Source of the DNA: Bifidobacterium moraviense
Lineage (GTDB): Bacteria; Actinomycetota; Actinomycetes; Actinomycetales; Bifidobacteriaceae
Assembly: GCF_012932365.1 (NCBI RefSeq)
Contig: NZ_JAAIIH010000002.1
Location: forward strand, 62,001-126,000
Direction: 5' to 3'
DNA length: 64,000 nt
Part shown: positions 52,933 to 60,784 of the stretch, piece by piece
Layout of the letters: each line of letters starts with the position of its first letter
Position numbering within the stretch: the first letter of the stretch is position 1
Notes under the pieces: generated by a model
The model's database searches: none
The model's input: the letters and a program-made list of their open reading frames with translations, nothing else
What the model was told of the DNA's origin: nothing
Made by a program: the position numbers and the translations under genes

Positions 52933-53136
52933 TCACAGGCCGAACGTCTCCTTGACGAGGCCCTCGAGCGAATCGCCGTCCAGATCGGCGGTGTCGGACT
53001 TGGTCTGCAGGATGTGGCCGAACAGCTTGTCGGCCTGCTCGAACGTGAGCTCCTTGCCGTACTTCTTGGCGGTGGCCAGCACATCCTGCACCACCTGCGC
53101 ATTGCTCAGCTCGGCAACCAGTTCCTTCTCGTCCAT
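52933..53136 (-). CDS. Small acidic protein, unknown (Nif11-like look)
   Basis: A 67-residue protein that I do not recognise. ELVAELSNAQVVQDVL and AKKYGKELTFEQADKLFGH form two predicted helices, and the C-terminus GDSLEGLVKETFGL is a third. The first 45 residues loosely resemble a Nif11-type leader (a helix, then an Ala/Lys-Lys-x-Gly-x-x-Leu-Thr segment), but no GG cleavage site or modification enzyme is near. ATG 53136 has GGAG six bases upstream; the TTG at 53148 is less likely. It has its own terminator. Confidence 0.65.
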   Translation of the reverse strand: MDEKELVAELSNAQVVQDVLATAKKYGKELTFEQADKLFGHILQTKSDTADLDGDSLEGLVKETFGL

Positions 53137-53310
53137 GAGAGTCTCCAATCACGTTTCGGACCCCGCACTTCACGGGTCCTTCTGACACCTTCTGTACTAA
53201 TCCGATGCCGAAGGCACGTCCGACGGTTTCGCCCAGAGCAAACACCGAGGTCAACGGCACGCAGTCATCCGCCCGCGACGGCGCGGACGATGCCGAATCG
53301 TGACGGCAAA

Positions 53311-54732
53311 TCACGACACGGCGATCGTCGCCAGCAGCGCCGCATGATCGCTCCCCGGCACCGCACGGACCTCCACGCGCCCGGCCGTGACGCCCCGGTC
53401 GACCACCACGTGGTCGATGGCCGCGAACCGGGGCACGCCGGAGCGGTTCGCCGGCCAGGTGAACATGAGCCCGTGCCCGTACCGCAGCGCCGCGTCGGAG
53501 AAACGGTCGCCCAGGAAGTCGCGGAACGGCGCGTGGTCATAGGTGGCGTTGAAGTCGCCCATGAACACGTAGCGGACGTCGCCCCGCGCACGCATCGCGC
53601 CGAGCTCGTCGAGCGACCGCTTCCACCGGCTCCAGTAGCCGCGCGTCGGCGACGTGGTGTGCACCGAGACGAACCGCACCTGCGCCCTGCCGTCGTCGAA
53701 CGCCACCGTGCCAGCGGGCATGGCCGACGCGCTCGACCCCACCTCGTCGTGCGCCGGATCCGCCAGCGGCGTCACGGACCACAGCCCGTTGCCGTACACG
53801 CCGTCCGACGACGCGACGGTGCTGTACGGCAGGTAGCGGCCGATGCCGGCGGCCTCGAGCGCCCTGACGAAGCCGTCCGTGGTCTCCTGCAGCGCCAGCA
53901 CCTCGATGCGCTCCTCGTTCACCAGTCTCACGATGCTCGCCGGGTCGGCGGACCCCTTGTAGACGTTCAGCGTCATTACGCGCGCATAGGCGTCGATCGG
54001 GTTGGGGCTGGCGGTGGTGATGGACCGCGTGGCGCCGGCCGGCAGCGTGGCGGAGGGCTCGAAGAACGGCAGCTGCCACGAGACCTGCGTCGCGAGGCAG
54101 GTGACCGCGACCAGCGAGGAGAGCCAGCGGCGGTCGACGAGCGAGAGCACGAGCGACAGCGCCGCGACCGGCGCGAACCACGGCGACAGCGCCACGACGA
54201 CCGGCAGATACGGCAGCGCCGCCATCGACGACGGCAGCGCGCGGGCGAGGGTGCCCACGGCGGCGAGCGCCGCCAGCGTCACGCCCGCCAGTCCGGCGAC
54301 GCGTCTGACGGCCGACGCCGGCTTACCGGACCCGCCGGACGTCCGACCACCGCGCCGAGGGCCGGTTCCGCGAGCCGGGCCGCGGACCGAACCACGAGAC
54401 GCGCCGCGCGCGCCGCCCCGGCCGGAACCCGAGGCACGGGACGACCGTCCGCCGCTCCGGGGGCCGGACGCGGCCCCGACCCGCGCCCCGGTGCCGCGCG
54501 CGCCTCCGGACGTCGCCCCGCTCCGCCGCGACGATGAATGCGACATCGAATGCGACGCCGAGCGCGACGACGATGCGTGCGACCGCTCGCGCGCCGGCGC
54601 CGCGCCGGCACGCGCCAGCAGCTCGCGCGCCGCATCCCGCCGCGCCTCGTCCGGACTCATGGCGCCACGCGGGGATCCACCGGACGCCGCCCGTCCTCCG
54701 CGCCGCGCCGCACCATCCGATCCACGAACCAT
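53311..54732 (-). CDS. Endonuclease/exonuclease/phosphatase-family membrane protein
   Basis: A 473-residue protein. The N-terminal 130 residues are Ser/Arg/Gly-rich and disordered. Two or three membrane segments follow (VAGLAGVTLAALAAVGTLAR and LPVVVALSPWFAPVAALSL). The C-terminal EEP domain starts ARVMTLNVYKGSADPASIVR and carries EVLALQETTDGFV, MGDFNATYDHAPFRDFL and AIDHVVVDRG with SDHAALL, the metal and catalytic residues of the family. It is probably a phosphodiesterase facing outside. The start is taken as ATG 54732 after GGAGGGGG; GTG 54756 is the alternative. Confidence 0.85.
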   Translation of the reverse strand: MVRGSDGAARRGGRAASGGSPRGAMSPDEARRDAARELLARAGAAPARERSHASSSRSASHSMSHSSSRRSGATSGGARGTGARVGAASGPRSGGRSSRASGSGRGGARGASRGSVRGPARGTGPRRGGRTSGGSGKPASAVRRVAGLAGVTLAALAAVGTLARALPSSMAALPYLPVVVALSPWFAPVAALSLVLSLVDRRWLSSLVAVTCLATQVSWQLPFFEPSATLPAGATRSITTASPNPIDAYARVMTLNVYKGSADPASIVRLVNEERIEVLALQETTDGFVRALEAAGIGRYLPYSTVASSDGVYGNGLWSVTPLADPAHDEVGSSASAMPAGTVAFDDGRAQVRFVSVHTTSPTRGYWSRWKRSLDELGAMRARGDVRYVFMGDFNATYDHAPFRDFLGDRFSDAALRYGHGLMFTWPANRSGVPRFAAIDHVVVDRGVTAGRVEVRAVPGSDHAALLATIAVS

Positions 54733-54910
54733 CCGCATCCCCCTCCGTCTCGTCACGCCCGCACGGGCGTCCCGCCGCCGGCGAACGCCATCACCCTACC
54801 GTTCGCGCCCCGCGCCCGTCCGCCGTCGCCCCGTCTTTCGACGACACGCGCACATTCCGCCCGTATCGCCCGCTCCGCGACGCGGCGGCGCCGGCACCCG
54901 CAAACCCATG

Positions 54911-54916
54911 TACAAT
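54911..54916 (+). promoter_or_regulatory. -10 element of tRNA-Arg
   Basis: TACAAT, 11 bases before the tRNA at 54928. No clear -35 is seen. Confidence 0.5.
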
Positions 54917-54927
54917 GGAACACTGTT

Positions 54928-55000
54928 GCCCCGGTAGCTCAGGGGATAGAGCACCGCTCTCCTAAAGCGGGTGTCGTGCGTTCGAATCGCATCCGGGGCA
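54928..55000 (+). tRNA. tRNA-Arg (anticodon CCU)
   Basis: A 73-base tRNA: acceptor GCCCCGG/CCGGGGC, D-arm GCTC/GAGC, anticodon stem CCGCT/AGCGG around CTCCTAA (anticodon CCT), T-arm TGCG TTCGAAT CGCA, discriminator A at 55000. CCA is not encoded. Confidence 0.95.
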
Positions 55001-55062
55001 CAGTTTTCTTGGGATTTCCGTCTCGCATCGCATCTGCGCCTCTGCGCCGCATGGTCGCGCAT

Positions 55063-55187
55063 CGCATTTTCGATTCGTGTGGTGGTTTCCGATGCATCGC
55101 CCGGATAGCAATGGCGTCATTCCGGCGATATTGCGCCATCGATATCCGGCCGGATCCGTCACGACCACCACACGAATCGAAAATGCG
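55063..55187. repeat. Long perfect-armed palindrome next to tRNA-Arg
   Basis: The arms 55063-55086 and 55164-55187 are perfectly complementary over 24 bases (left arm begins CGCATTTTCGATTCGTG). Inside are nested CCGGATA/TATCCGG and ATGGCG/CGCCAT pairs, so the whole 125 bases could fold into one long hairpin. It lies between the tRNA and the oleate hydratase terminator. Confidence 0.85.
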
Positions 55188-55190
55188 GCG

Positions 55191-55224
55191 AGGGTCCGTC
55201 TCCGCATGAGCGGACACGGACCCT
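55191..55224 (-). terminator. Terminator of the oleate hydratase gene
   Basis: AGGGTCCGT-c-TCCGC (55191-55205), loop ATGA, GCGGA-c-ACGGACCCT (55210-55224). It is 50 bases beyond the stop codon at 55274. Confidence 0.75.
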
Positions 55225-55273
55225 AGCATCGGCCAAAATCGCCGCATCGGCCGCGCTGCGGCGCGACGCGCCG

Positions 55274-57148
55274 TCAGATCGCGCAGTACTCCCTGAGCAG
55301 CAGGCCGATGTCGGTGGCGTCGAGCTTCTTCAGCACCTTGCCGAGCACGGCCTTCTCCACGAAGTTGAGCTTCATGTCCGTCACGGGCTTGCCGTCGCGC
55401 AGCTTCACGGTGGCGTTGAGCAGGTTGCGCACGTCGTACACGCTGCCCCACACCTCGGGCACGCCGCGGTCCACGCCGGCCAGCGTGTACACGGCCTCCA
55501 TGCCGGTGCGCATCGAATACTCGGTGGTGAAGATCGTGTCGCGCGGGGTCTCCGCGAACTGGCCCAGGAACGCGAAGTTCACGGCGCCGTCCGGCACCAC
55601 GTCGGGACGGTCGCCGGCCGCGCGCGGCATGAAGAACGCGGTGATGTACGGCATCATCACGGGCACGGTGTTGGCGTGGTCGTGCGCGAGCTCGTGGATG
55701 CGGTCCTCGGGCACGCCCATCTGGTACAGCCACTCCTCGCAGATCTCCTCGCCGGTGCATTCGGTCATCGGCTTCTTCACGTAGTTGCCGGGCTTGTCCG
55801 GGAACAGGCCGTAGACCCACACGCACAGCTGGTTCTTGGGCTGGTCGCGGAACTGCTGCTGGCGGTTGAGGGTCCAGCTCATGAGCCAGTTCGAGTCGGT
55901 GCAGGTGACGATGCCGCCGGTCACCACGTGGCCGCTGAACGGGTCGCGGCCGCAGATCTTCCGGATGTACGGCGGGATCTCGCCGTCGAGCGTGGTGACC
56001 GTGGCGCTCATCCACTTGGTGGCCTGCGGATCGGAGCAGAACTTGTCCGGATGGCCAAAGCTCGGGTCCTGCCTGGCGATGCGACGCCACATGTCCCAGC
56101 CGCCGCCGGGCCTGATGTCCGGGTTCCACGCGGCGGCCTCGGTCTGCGAGCCCATCGTGGAGTTCTCCACGCAGCCGCCGTTGGTGATGAACACGAAGTC
56201 GTCCTCGGTGAGGTCCACCGCGCGCATGGCGCCGTCCGGCCCGGACAGGACGATGCGCTTGGCGAGCTTGCGTTCCGGGGTGGAGTACGGGTTGCGGCGG
56301 AACTGCGCCTGCTGGATCTTCTGGATGGTGTCCTGGCCGGTGCCGGTGACCGCGCGCTTGGGCCCCACGCCGCCGCCGATCTCGAACTCGACGTTCTCCA
56401 CCTTGGTGTTGAAATGGAACGTGACGCCCGCCTTCTTGAGGTACTCGACCATCGGCAGGATCATCGACTCGTACTGGTTGTAGCGGGTGAAGCGCAGCGC
56501 GCTGAAGTCGGGCAGGCCGCCGATGTGGTGGATGTAGCGCTTGATGTACAGCTTCATCTCCAGCGCGGAATGCCAGTTCTCGAACGCGAACATCGTGCGC
56601 CAGTACATCCAGAAGTTGGAGTTCAGCACCTCGTCGTCGAAGAAGTCGGTGATCGGCTTGTCGTACAGCTCCTCGTCCGGCGTGAAGAACAGCTTCATGA
56701 TCTCCATGGACGCCTTGTCCGTCAGTCCGAACTTGCCTTCCGTGCCGGCGTCCTGGCCGCGGTTCTTCGTGGCGCGGCACAGCGAATAGTTCGGGTCCTC
56801 CTTGTTGAGCCAGTAGTACTCGTCGAGCACGGACACGTCCGGGTCCTCGATGGAGGGGATCGAGCGGAACAGGTCCCACATCACCTCGAAGTGGTTGTCC
56901 ATCTCGCGCCCGCCGCGCATCACGTAGCCGAGACCCGGGATCTCCAGACCGTCGCAGGCGCCGCCGGGCACCGCGTCCTTCTCGTAGATGTGGATGCGGC
57001 TGCCGTCCATGCGCGCGTCGCGCACCAGATAGCAGGCCGCGGCGAGCGCCGCCAGACCGGTGCCGATGATGTGCGCGCTCTTGCGTTCGATGCCGGTGGG
57101 CTTCTTCGGACGCGCGAACGCCTCGTAGTTGCCGCTGGAGTAATACAT
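55274..57148 (-). CDS. Oleate hydratase (MCRA family)
   Basis: A 624-residue FAD-dependent hydratase that adds water to the cis-9 double bond of oleic or linoleic acid to form 10-hydroxy fatty acids. The FAD motif is SAHIIGTGLAALAAACYLV (about residues 23-41), with IYEKDAVPGGACDG, YVMRGGREMDNHFE, the TATKN-like CRATKNRGQDAG and SNWLMSWTLNRQQQF further on. Length and motifs match the myosin-cross-reactive antigen family, described in bifidobacteria as a fatty-acid detoxifying enzyme. ATG 57148 has AAGGAGGGC before it. An inverted-repeat region upstream (57182-57221) may be its control site. Confidence 0.95.
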   Translation of the reverse strand: MYYSSGNYEAFARPKKPTGIERKSAHIIGTGLAALAAACYLVRDARMDGSRIHIYEKDAVPGGACDGLEIPGLGYVMRGGREMDNHFEVMWDLFRSIPSIEDPDVSVLDEYYWLNKEDPNYSLCRATKNRGQDAGTEGKFGLTDKASMEIMKLFFTPDEELYDKPITDFFDDEVLNSNFWMYWRTMFAFENWHSALEMKLYIKRYIHHIGGLPDFSALRFTRYNQYESMILPMVEYLKKAGVTFHFNTKVENVEFEIGGGVGPKRAVTGTGQDTIQKIQQAQFRRNPYSTPERKLAKRIVLSGPDGAMRAVDLTEDDFVFITNGGCVENSTMGSQTEAAAWNPDIRPGGGWDMWRRIARQDPSFGHPDKFCSDPQATKWMSATVTTLDGEIPPYIRKICGRDPFSGHVVTGGIVTCTDSNWLMSWTLNRQQQFRDQPKNQLCVWVYGLFPDKPGNYVKKPMTECTGEEICEEWLYQMGVPEDRIHELAHDHANTVPVMMPYITAFFMPRAAGDRPDVVPDGAVNFAFLGQFAETPRDTIFTTEYSMRTGMEAVYTLAGVDRGVPEVWGSVYDVRNLLNATVKLRDGKPVTDMKLNFVEKAVLGKVLKKLDATDIGLLLREYCAI

Positions 57149-57181
57149 GTCGCCCTCCTTCGGGTCGGGAAGTGCTCCCAT

Positions 57182-57221
57182 TGTGCACCATGTTCGCCGG
57201 ACGTTTCCCGAACAATGCACA
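57182..57221. promoter_or_regulatory. Nested inverted repeat upstream of oleate hydratase
   Basis: TGTGCA-cca-TGTTCG (57182-57196), a 12-base centre, then CGAACA-a-TGCACA (57209-57221). The outer halves pair with the inner halves as two nested palindromes. The position (about 35 bases before the start codon) suits an operator or a leader structure. The 310-base gap between this gene and the DUF4391 gene holds no gene. Confidence 0.4.
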
Positions 57222-57458
57222 GCGTGTTGTCCGAACGGATCGAAGCCGAGTGTCGACGGAGATCGGAGGAGGCCGACGCGGAACGTCCGAGCATCGACGG
57301 CGATGGGGGCGACGGCACGACGCACCGCATCGCGCCGCGAACGCGACGCGGGCGCGGCCATGCGCGATCAGGGCGCGTATAGTGCAAGGCAAAGCGATGC
57401 TCCCGGCGCGACACGATGCGCCGCACGCCGCCGAACCGTCGGGAAAGGAAGGCCGCCG

Positions 57459-58202
57459 ATGTCCCCCGCCACCTGTGGAACCGTATCCGCGCTCACTCTG
57501 GGACTGCCCGACGCCGTCGCCGTGCCGGCCGCCAGGGGCGCACTGCCCAAGGCCGCGTTCGTGGGACGCGCCCCGATCTCGGCCGGACTGCGCTCCAAAC
57601 TGACGAACGACGTGGCCGCGATCAGCCTGCTGGGTCTGATGCGCCCGGCGAACGCCGGCGTGGCGGACGGCGCGCGCATCCACGAGGTGCTGGTGCTGGG
57701 TCTGCGGCTCGCCAAGGCGGACGCACCGGTGCCCACGGACGTGATCGACCACATCGCCGCGCAGCGTGCGGGCGGCGTGCTCTTCGTCTGCGTGCGCGAG
57801 GTCACGGAGGGCGCAGGCGACGGCGACGGCAGCGGAACCGCCGGCGCCGTGGAGCAGTGCGCCCTGGCCGTGCGCCGACGCATCCCCGGGCGCGCCGGAC
57901 ACGTGGCGCAGTACGCCGTGCATGCCGGCGCATGGACCGATCCGCGCGACGTGCTGCTGGAGGTGACCGGCGCCACGATGGACGAGCTGTGGGAGTCGCT
58001 GTGCTCGCAGGCGATCCTCGGCACCACGGATCACGCGGATCTCGATGCGCGGATCGCCCGGCGCGACCGAATCGCGGCACTCGAGGCAGAGGAGGCCCGG
58101 CTCGTGCGCGACCACACGCGGGCCAAGACCGCCGATCAGCGCAACGCGGCGTTCGCCAAGCTGCACAAGGTGCGCGCGGAGCTGACGCGGCTGCGCGGCT
58201 GA
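57459..58202 (+). CDS. DUF4391 domain protein
   Basis: A 247-residue protein of the DUF4391 family: it contains LTNDVAAISLLGLMRPANAG, then RIHEVLVLGLRLAKADAPVPTDVIDHI, then WTDPRDVLLEVTGATMDEL, and a C-terminal coiled coil (RIAALEAEEARLVRDHTRAK). Family members occur beside DNA phosphorothioation or restriction genes in some bacteria, but none are here. The ATG at 57459 is preceded by GGGAAAGGAAGG. A TATAGT at 57378-57383 may be its -10. Function unknown. Confidence 0.75.
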   Translation: MSPATCGTVSALTLGLPDAVAVPAARGALPKAAFVGRAPISAGLRSKLTNDVAAISLLGLMRPANAGVADGARIHEVLVLGLRLAKADAPVPTDVIDHIAAQRAGGVLFVCVREVTEGAGDGDGSGTAGAVEQCALAVRRRIPGRAGHVAQYAVHAGAWTDPRDVLLEVTGATMDELWESLCSQAILGTTDHADLDARIARRDRIAALEAEEARLVRDHTRAKTADQRNAAFAKLHKVRAELTRLRG

Positions 58203-58357
58203 CACTCAGAAGAAGGGACCCGACTTCTGAGTGTCCCCTTCGCGAAGACCCTGACGTCGGGCAGTTCCCCGATGGCGGATTTCCGCCGTTTTCACGAAGC
58301 GCGATGACGACGATGCGGCAGGCGGGCACTCAGAAGTCGGGTCCCTTCTTCTGAGTG
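58203..58357. repeat. 155-bp element with perfect 31-bp inverted ends that are themselves palindromic
   Basis: The first 31 bases (58203-58233, starting CACTCAGAAG) are the exact reverse complement of the last 31 (58327-58357). Each end also folds by itself: CACTCAGAAG pairs with CTTCTGAGTG. It starts directly after the DUF4391 stop. Structure resembles a MITE or a twin terminator. No target duplication is obvious. Confidence 0.85.
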
Positions 58358-58490
58358 CGTTCACGATGCTGCGCAAGGCGTGATGAAACCGATTTCACAA
58401 CGGGATGGCGGTGGTGGCATACTAGATGGTGACGCCGCGCACGCCCAACGCCGCGCGACGACACCTGACCATCCGACGAAAGGATCAACG

Positions 58491-59276
58491 ATGACCTTGT
58501 CCATTGCCGTCGAGAATGCGGCCGGCACCGTCCTTGCCTCCACCGAAGCCGCCGAACGCGCGACGCTGGTGTACCGCGGCAACTACGCCCCCGGCGACCG
58601 CATCCGCTTCACCGTGCCCGAGCCCGGCTACTACCAGGTGCGCGCCGACGACACCATCGACGAGACCCTGGTGTACCTCACCGGCACCGGATTCGCGTTC
58701 ACCGTCCCCTTCGGCGCCGCGGCCGTCCCCTACAACCCCAAGGCGTTCACCGGCAACCTGCACCTGGCCTCGCTGCGCGCCGCCACCGCCGACGAAGTGG
58801 CCGCCACGCGCAACCTCGCGCTCAACCCGCTCGACCAGCACGACGAGGCGGACGTGTGGCCGCACGCGCACGCCAACGCCGAGACCCGCAACGAGCCGGT
58901 GTTCTACGCGCGCAACGTGATCGACGGCGTCACCGCCAACACGCTGCACGGCGAATGGCCGTTCGCCACTTGGGGCAACGACAACCGCGCCGACGCCGAG
59001 ATCACCGTGGAGTTCGGTCGTCCGGTGGATCTGGACGAGATCGTGCTGGTGACGCGCGCCGACTTCCCGCACGACAACTGGTGGACGCAGGTGGACGTGA
59101 GCTTCTCCGACGGCACCGTGAAGACCGTGCACATGGAAAAGAGCGATCAGCCGCACCGCTTCGCCGTGGAGGCCAAGGGCGTCACGTGGGTGAAGGTCGG
59201 CAACCTCGTCAAGTCCGACGACCCGTCCCCGTGGGCGGCGCTGGTGCAGCTGGAGGCTTACGGCCGCAACGCATGA
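58491..59276 (+). CDS. Discoidin-like carbohydrate-binding domain protein
   Basis: A 261-residue protein with no signal peptide. Residues 1-90 form a beta-rich N-terminal part (SIAVENAAGTVLASTE, then VPEPGYYQVRADDTID); residues about 105-255 look like an F5/8 type C fold (ARNVIDGVTANTLHGEWPFA, then VEFGRPVDLDEIVLVTRADF and DNWWTQVDVSFSDG). There is no enzyme motif. It may bind a sugar inside the cell, as related proteins in gut bacteria are thought to. ATG 58491 has AAAGGA eight bases upstream. Its stop codon overlaps the repeat tract that follows. Confidence 0.7.
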   Translation: MTLSIAVENAAGTVLASTEAAERATLVYRGNYAPGDRIRFTVPEPGYYQVRADDTIDETLVYLTGTGFAFTVPFGAAAVPYNPKAFTGNLHLASLRAATADEVAATRNLALNPLDQHDEADVWPHAHANAETRNEPVFYARNVIDGVTANTLHGEWPFATWGNDNRADAEITVEFGRPVDLDEIVLVTRADFPHDNWWTQVDVSFSDGTVKTVHMEKSDQPHRFAVEAKGVTWVKVGNLVKSDDPSPWAALVQLEAYGRNA

Positions 59277-59611
59277 AATAGGGTGAAATAGGGTGATGGC
59301 GGAGCGCCCCCTGCGTTGTTCCTCGGTCGACGTGCCTCAGCACGCCCTCCCTCGGTACGCCTTGGGGACGCACGCGCCATCACCCTATTTCACAAGACAA
59401 TGGGCGGAACGCCCTCGTCGTTGCTCCTCGGTCGACGTGCCTCAGCACGCCCTCCCTCGGTACGCCTTGGGGACGCACGCGCCATCACCCTATTTCACAA
59501 GACAATGGGCGGAACGCCCTCGTCGTTGCCCCTCGGTCGACGTGCCTCAGCACGCCCTCCCTCGGTACGCCTAGAGGTCGCACGCGCCATCACCCTATTT
59601 CATGGGACAAC
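59274..59611. repeat. 105-bp sequence repeated three times, with matching inverted ends
   Basis: The unit recurs with a period of exactly 105 bases: CCTCGGTCGACGTGCCTCAG starts at 59321, 59426 and 59531. Copies 2 and 3 are nearly identical and copy 1 is slightly diverged. Each ends with CCATCACCCTATTTCA (59377, 59482, 59587), the reverse complement of TGAAATAGGGTGATGG at 59284-59299; another TGAAATAGGGTG at 59274 contains the gene's stop codon. Confidence 0.9.
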
Positions 59612-59628
59612 GGCGGCGCAAATCATAT

Positions 59629-59686
59629 CCGCTGATGCGAGAACGGACGCGAGGGCATTCCCTCGCGTCCGTTCTCGTATCAGCGG
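59629..59686. terminator. Very strong bidirectional terminator
   Basis: A 27-bp stem (59629-59655 with 59660-59686, loop CATT, one G/T mismatch) between the discoidin-like gene and the phosphatase gene. Confidence 0.9.
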
Positions 59687-59719
59687 CGTCGGTCCCGCCG
59701 GCGCCCGATCAGCAGCCCG

Positions 59720-60688
59720 TCAGAACCCCAGACGCGTGCGGCCGAACTGATCCAGCCAGCGCAGGATCGCACCCTCGCGCAGCGCCCACGGGCAGATCTC
59801 CACCTCGTGCACGTTGAGGGCCTTCATGATCTCGTCGGCCACGATGCCGCCGCCCACGATCTGCATGGTGCGCTCGGGCGTGATGCCGGGCAGGGCCACG
59901 CGCTGCTCCGGCTCGATGGCGGCGAGACGCGGGATCCAGTCCTCGAGCTGCTCGCGCGTCATGATCCACGAATCCTCACGCCCCGGCGAACGCATCACGG
60001 CACCGGCGAGACGGGCCAGGGAACGGAACGTCTTGGAGGTGCCCACGGCATGGTTGGGCAGCTTGGACTTGGGGAACGACTTGACCATCGGCTCGAGGAT
60101 CTTGCGCACGTGGGCGCGCACGACCTCCAGCTCCTCGGCGGTGGCGGTGCCCTCGGGCAGGTACTTGGAGGTGATGCGGCCGGCGCCGGCGGGCACGGAC
60201 AGCGCCACGGTGGGTTCCTCGTCGGAGCCCATGGCGACCTCCAGCGAGCCGCCGCCGATGTCCAGCACCAGCAGGCGGCCGGCGTCCCAGCCGTACCAGC
60301 GTCGGGCGGCGAGGAAGGTGAGGCGCGCCTCGTCGGTGCCGGACAGCACGGTGACGCCCTGACCGATGCGTTCCTCGATCTTGTGCAGGATCTTGTTGCC
60401 GTTGGGGGCCTCGCGGATGGCGGACGTGGCCATGGCGAGCAGCTGCGTGATGTCGTACTCCTCCGCGAGCTTCATGCACTGGTCCACGGCCTCGAGAATG
60501 GCTTCGATGCCGGACTTCTTGATCGACCCGTCGTCCTTGAGGTACTGCATGAGGCGAACCGTGGTCTTGGTGGAGGCCTCCGGTTCCGGGCGCGCGCCGG
60601 GGGCGGCGTCGACGATGAGCATGTGGACGGTGTTGGACCCGATGTCGAGCACGCCGAGTCGGGTGGTGTGGGAGCGCAGATTGATCAC
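59720..60688 (-). CDS. Ppx/GppA-family phosphatase
   Basis: A 322-residue ASKHA-fold phosphatase. The phosphate loops are RLGVLDIGSNTVHMLIVD (about residues 8-25) and LLVLDIGGGSLEVAMGS (about 145-160); MATSAIREAPNG and PNHAVGTSKTFRSLARL are also conserved. This short form lacks the C-terminal HD domain of E. coli Ppx. Members act on polyphosphate ends or on pppGpp; which one cannot be told here. The start is GTG 60688, with TAGGCT eight bases before it and no Shine-Dalgarno; the open frame continues into repeat sequence. Confidence 0.9.
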   Translation of the reverse strand: MINLRSHTTRLGVLDIGSNTVHMLIVDAAPGARPEPEASTKTTVRLMQYLKDDGSIKKSGIEAILEAVDQCMKLAEEYDITQLLAMATSAIREAPNGNKILHKIEERIGQGVTVLSGTDEARLTFLAARRWYGWDAGRLLVLDIGGGSLEVAMGSDEEPTVALSVPAGAGRITSKYLPEGTATAEELEVVRAHVRKILEPMVKSFPKSKLPNHAVGTSKTFRSLARLAGAVMRSPGREDSWIMTREQLEDWIPRLAAIEPEQRVALPGITPERTMQIVGGGIVADEIMKALNVHEVEICPWALREGAILRWLDQFGRTRLGF

Positions 60689-60696
60689 AGGTTCCG

Positions 60697-60702
60697 AGCC
60701 TA
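60697..60702 (-). promoter_or_regulatory. -10 element for a probable leaderless phosphatase mRNA
   Basis: TAGGCT on the minus strand, eight bases before GTG 60688. Confidence 0.35.
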
Positions 60703-60784
60703 TCACCGCCGCGGCCCGCGCATGGACGCCGGTCCACGGCAATCCTTCCACGCGGGCGCTCAGGACGGCGGGGGATGCGCCTCT

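Noticed and set aside
54928..55187. An integrated element at tRNA-Arg
   Set aside because: No integrase, no second copy of the tRNA 3' end and no mobile genes follow; only the palindrome is present.
59293..59574. A repeat protein encoded by the 105-bp units
   Set aside because: The frame is open only because the period is a multiple of three; there is no ribosome binding site and the arms pair as inverted repeats.
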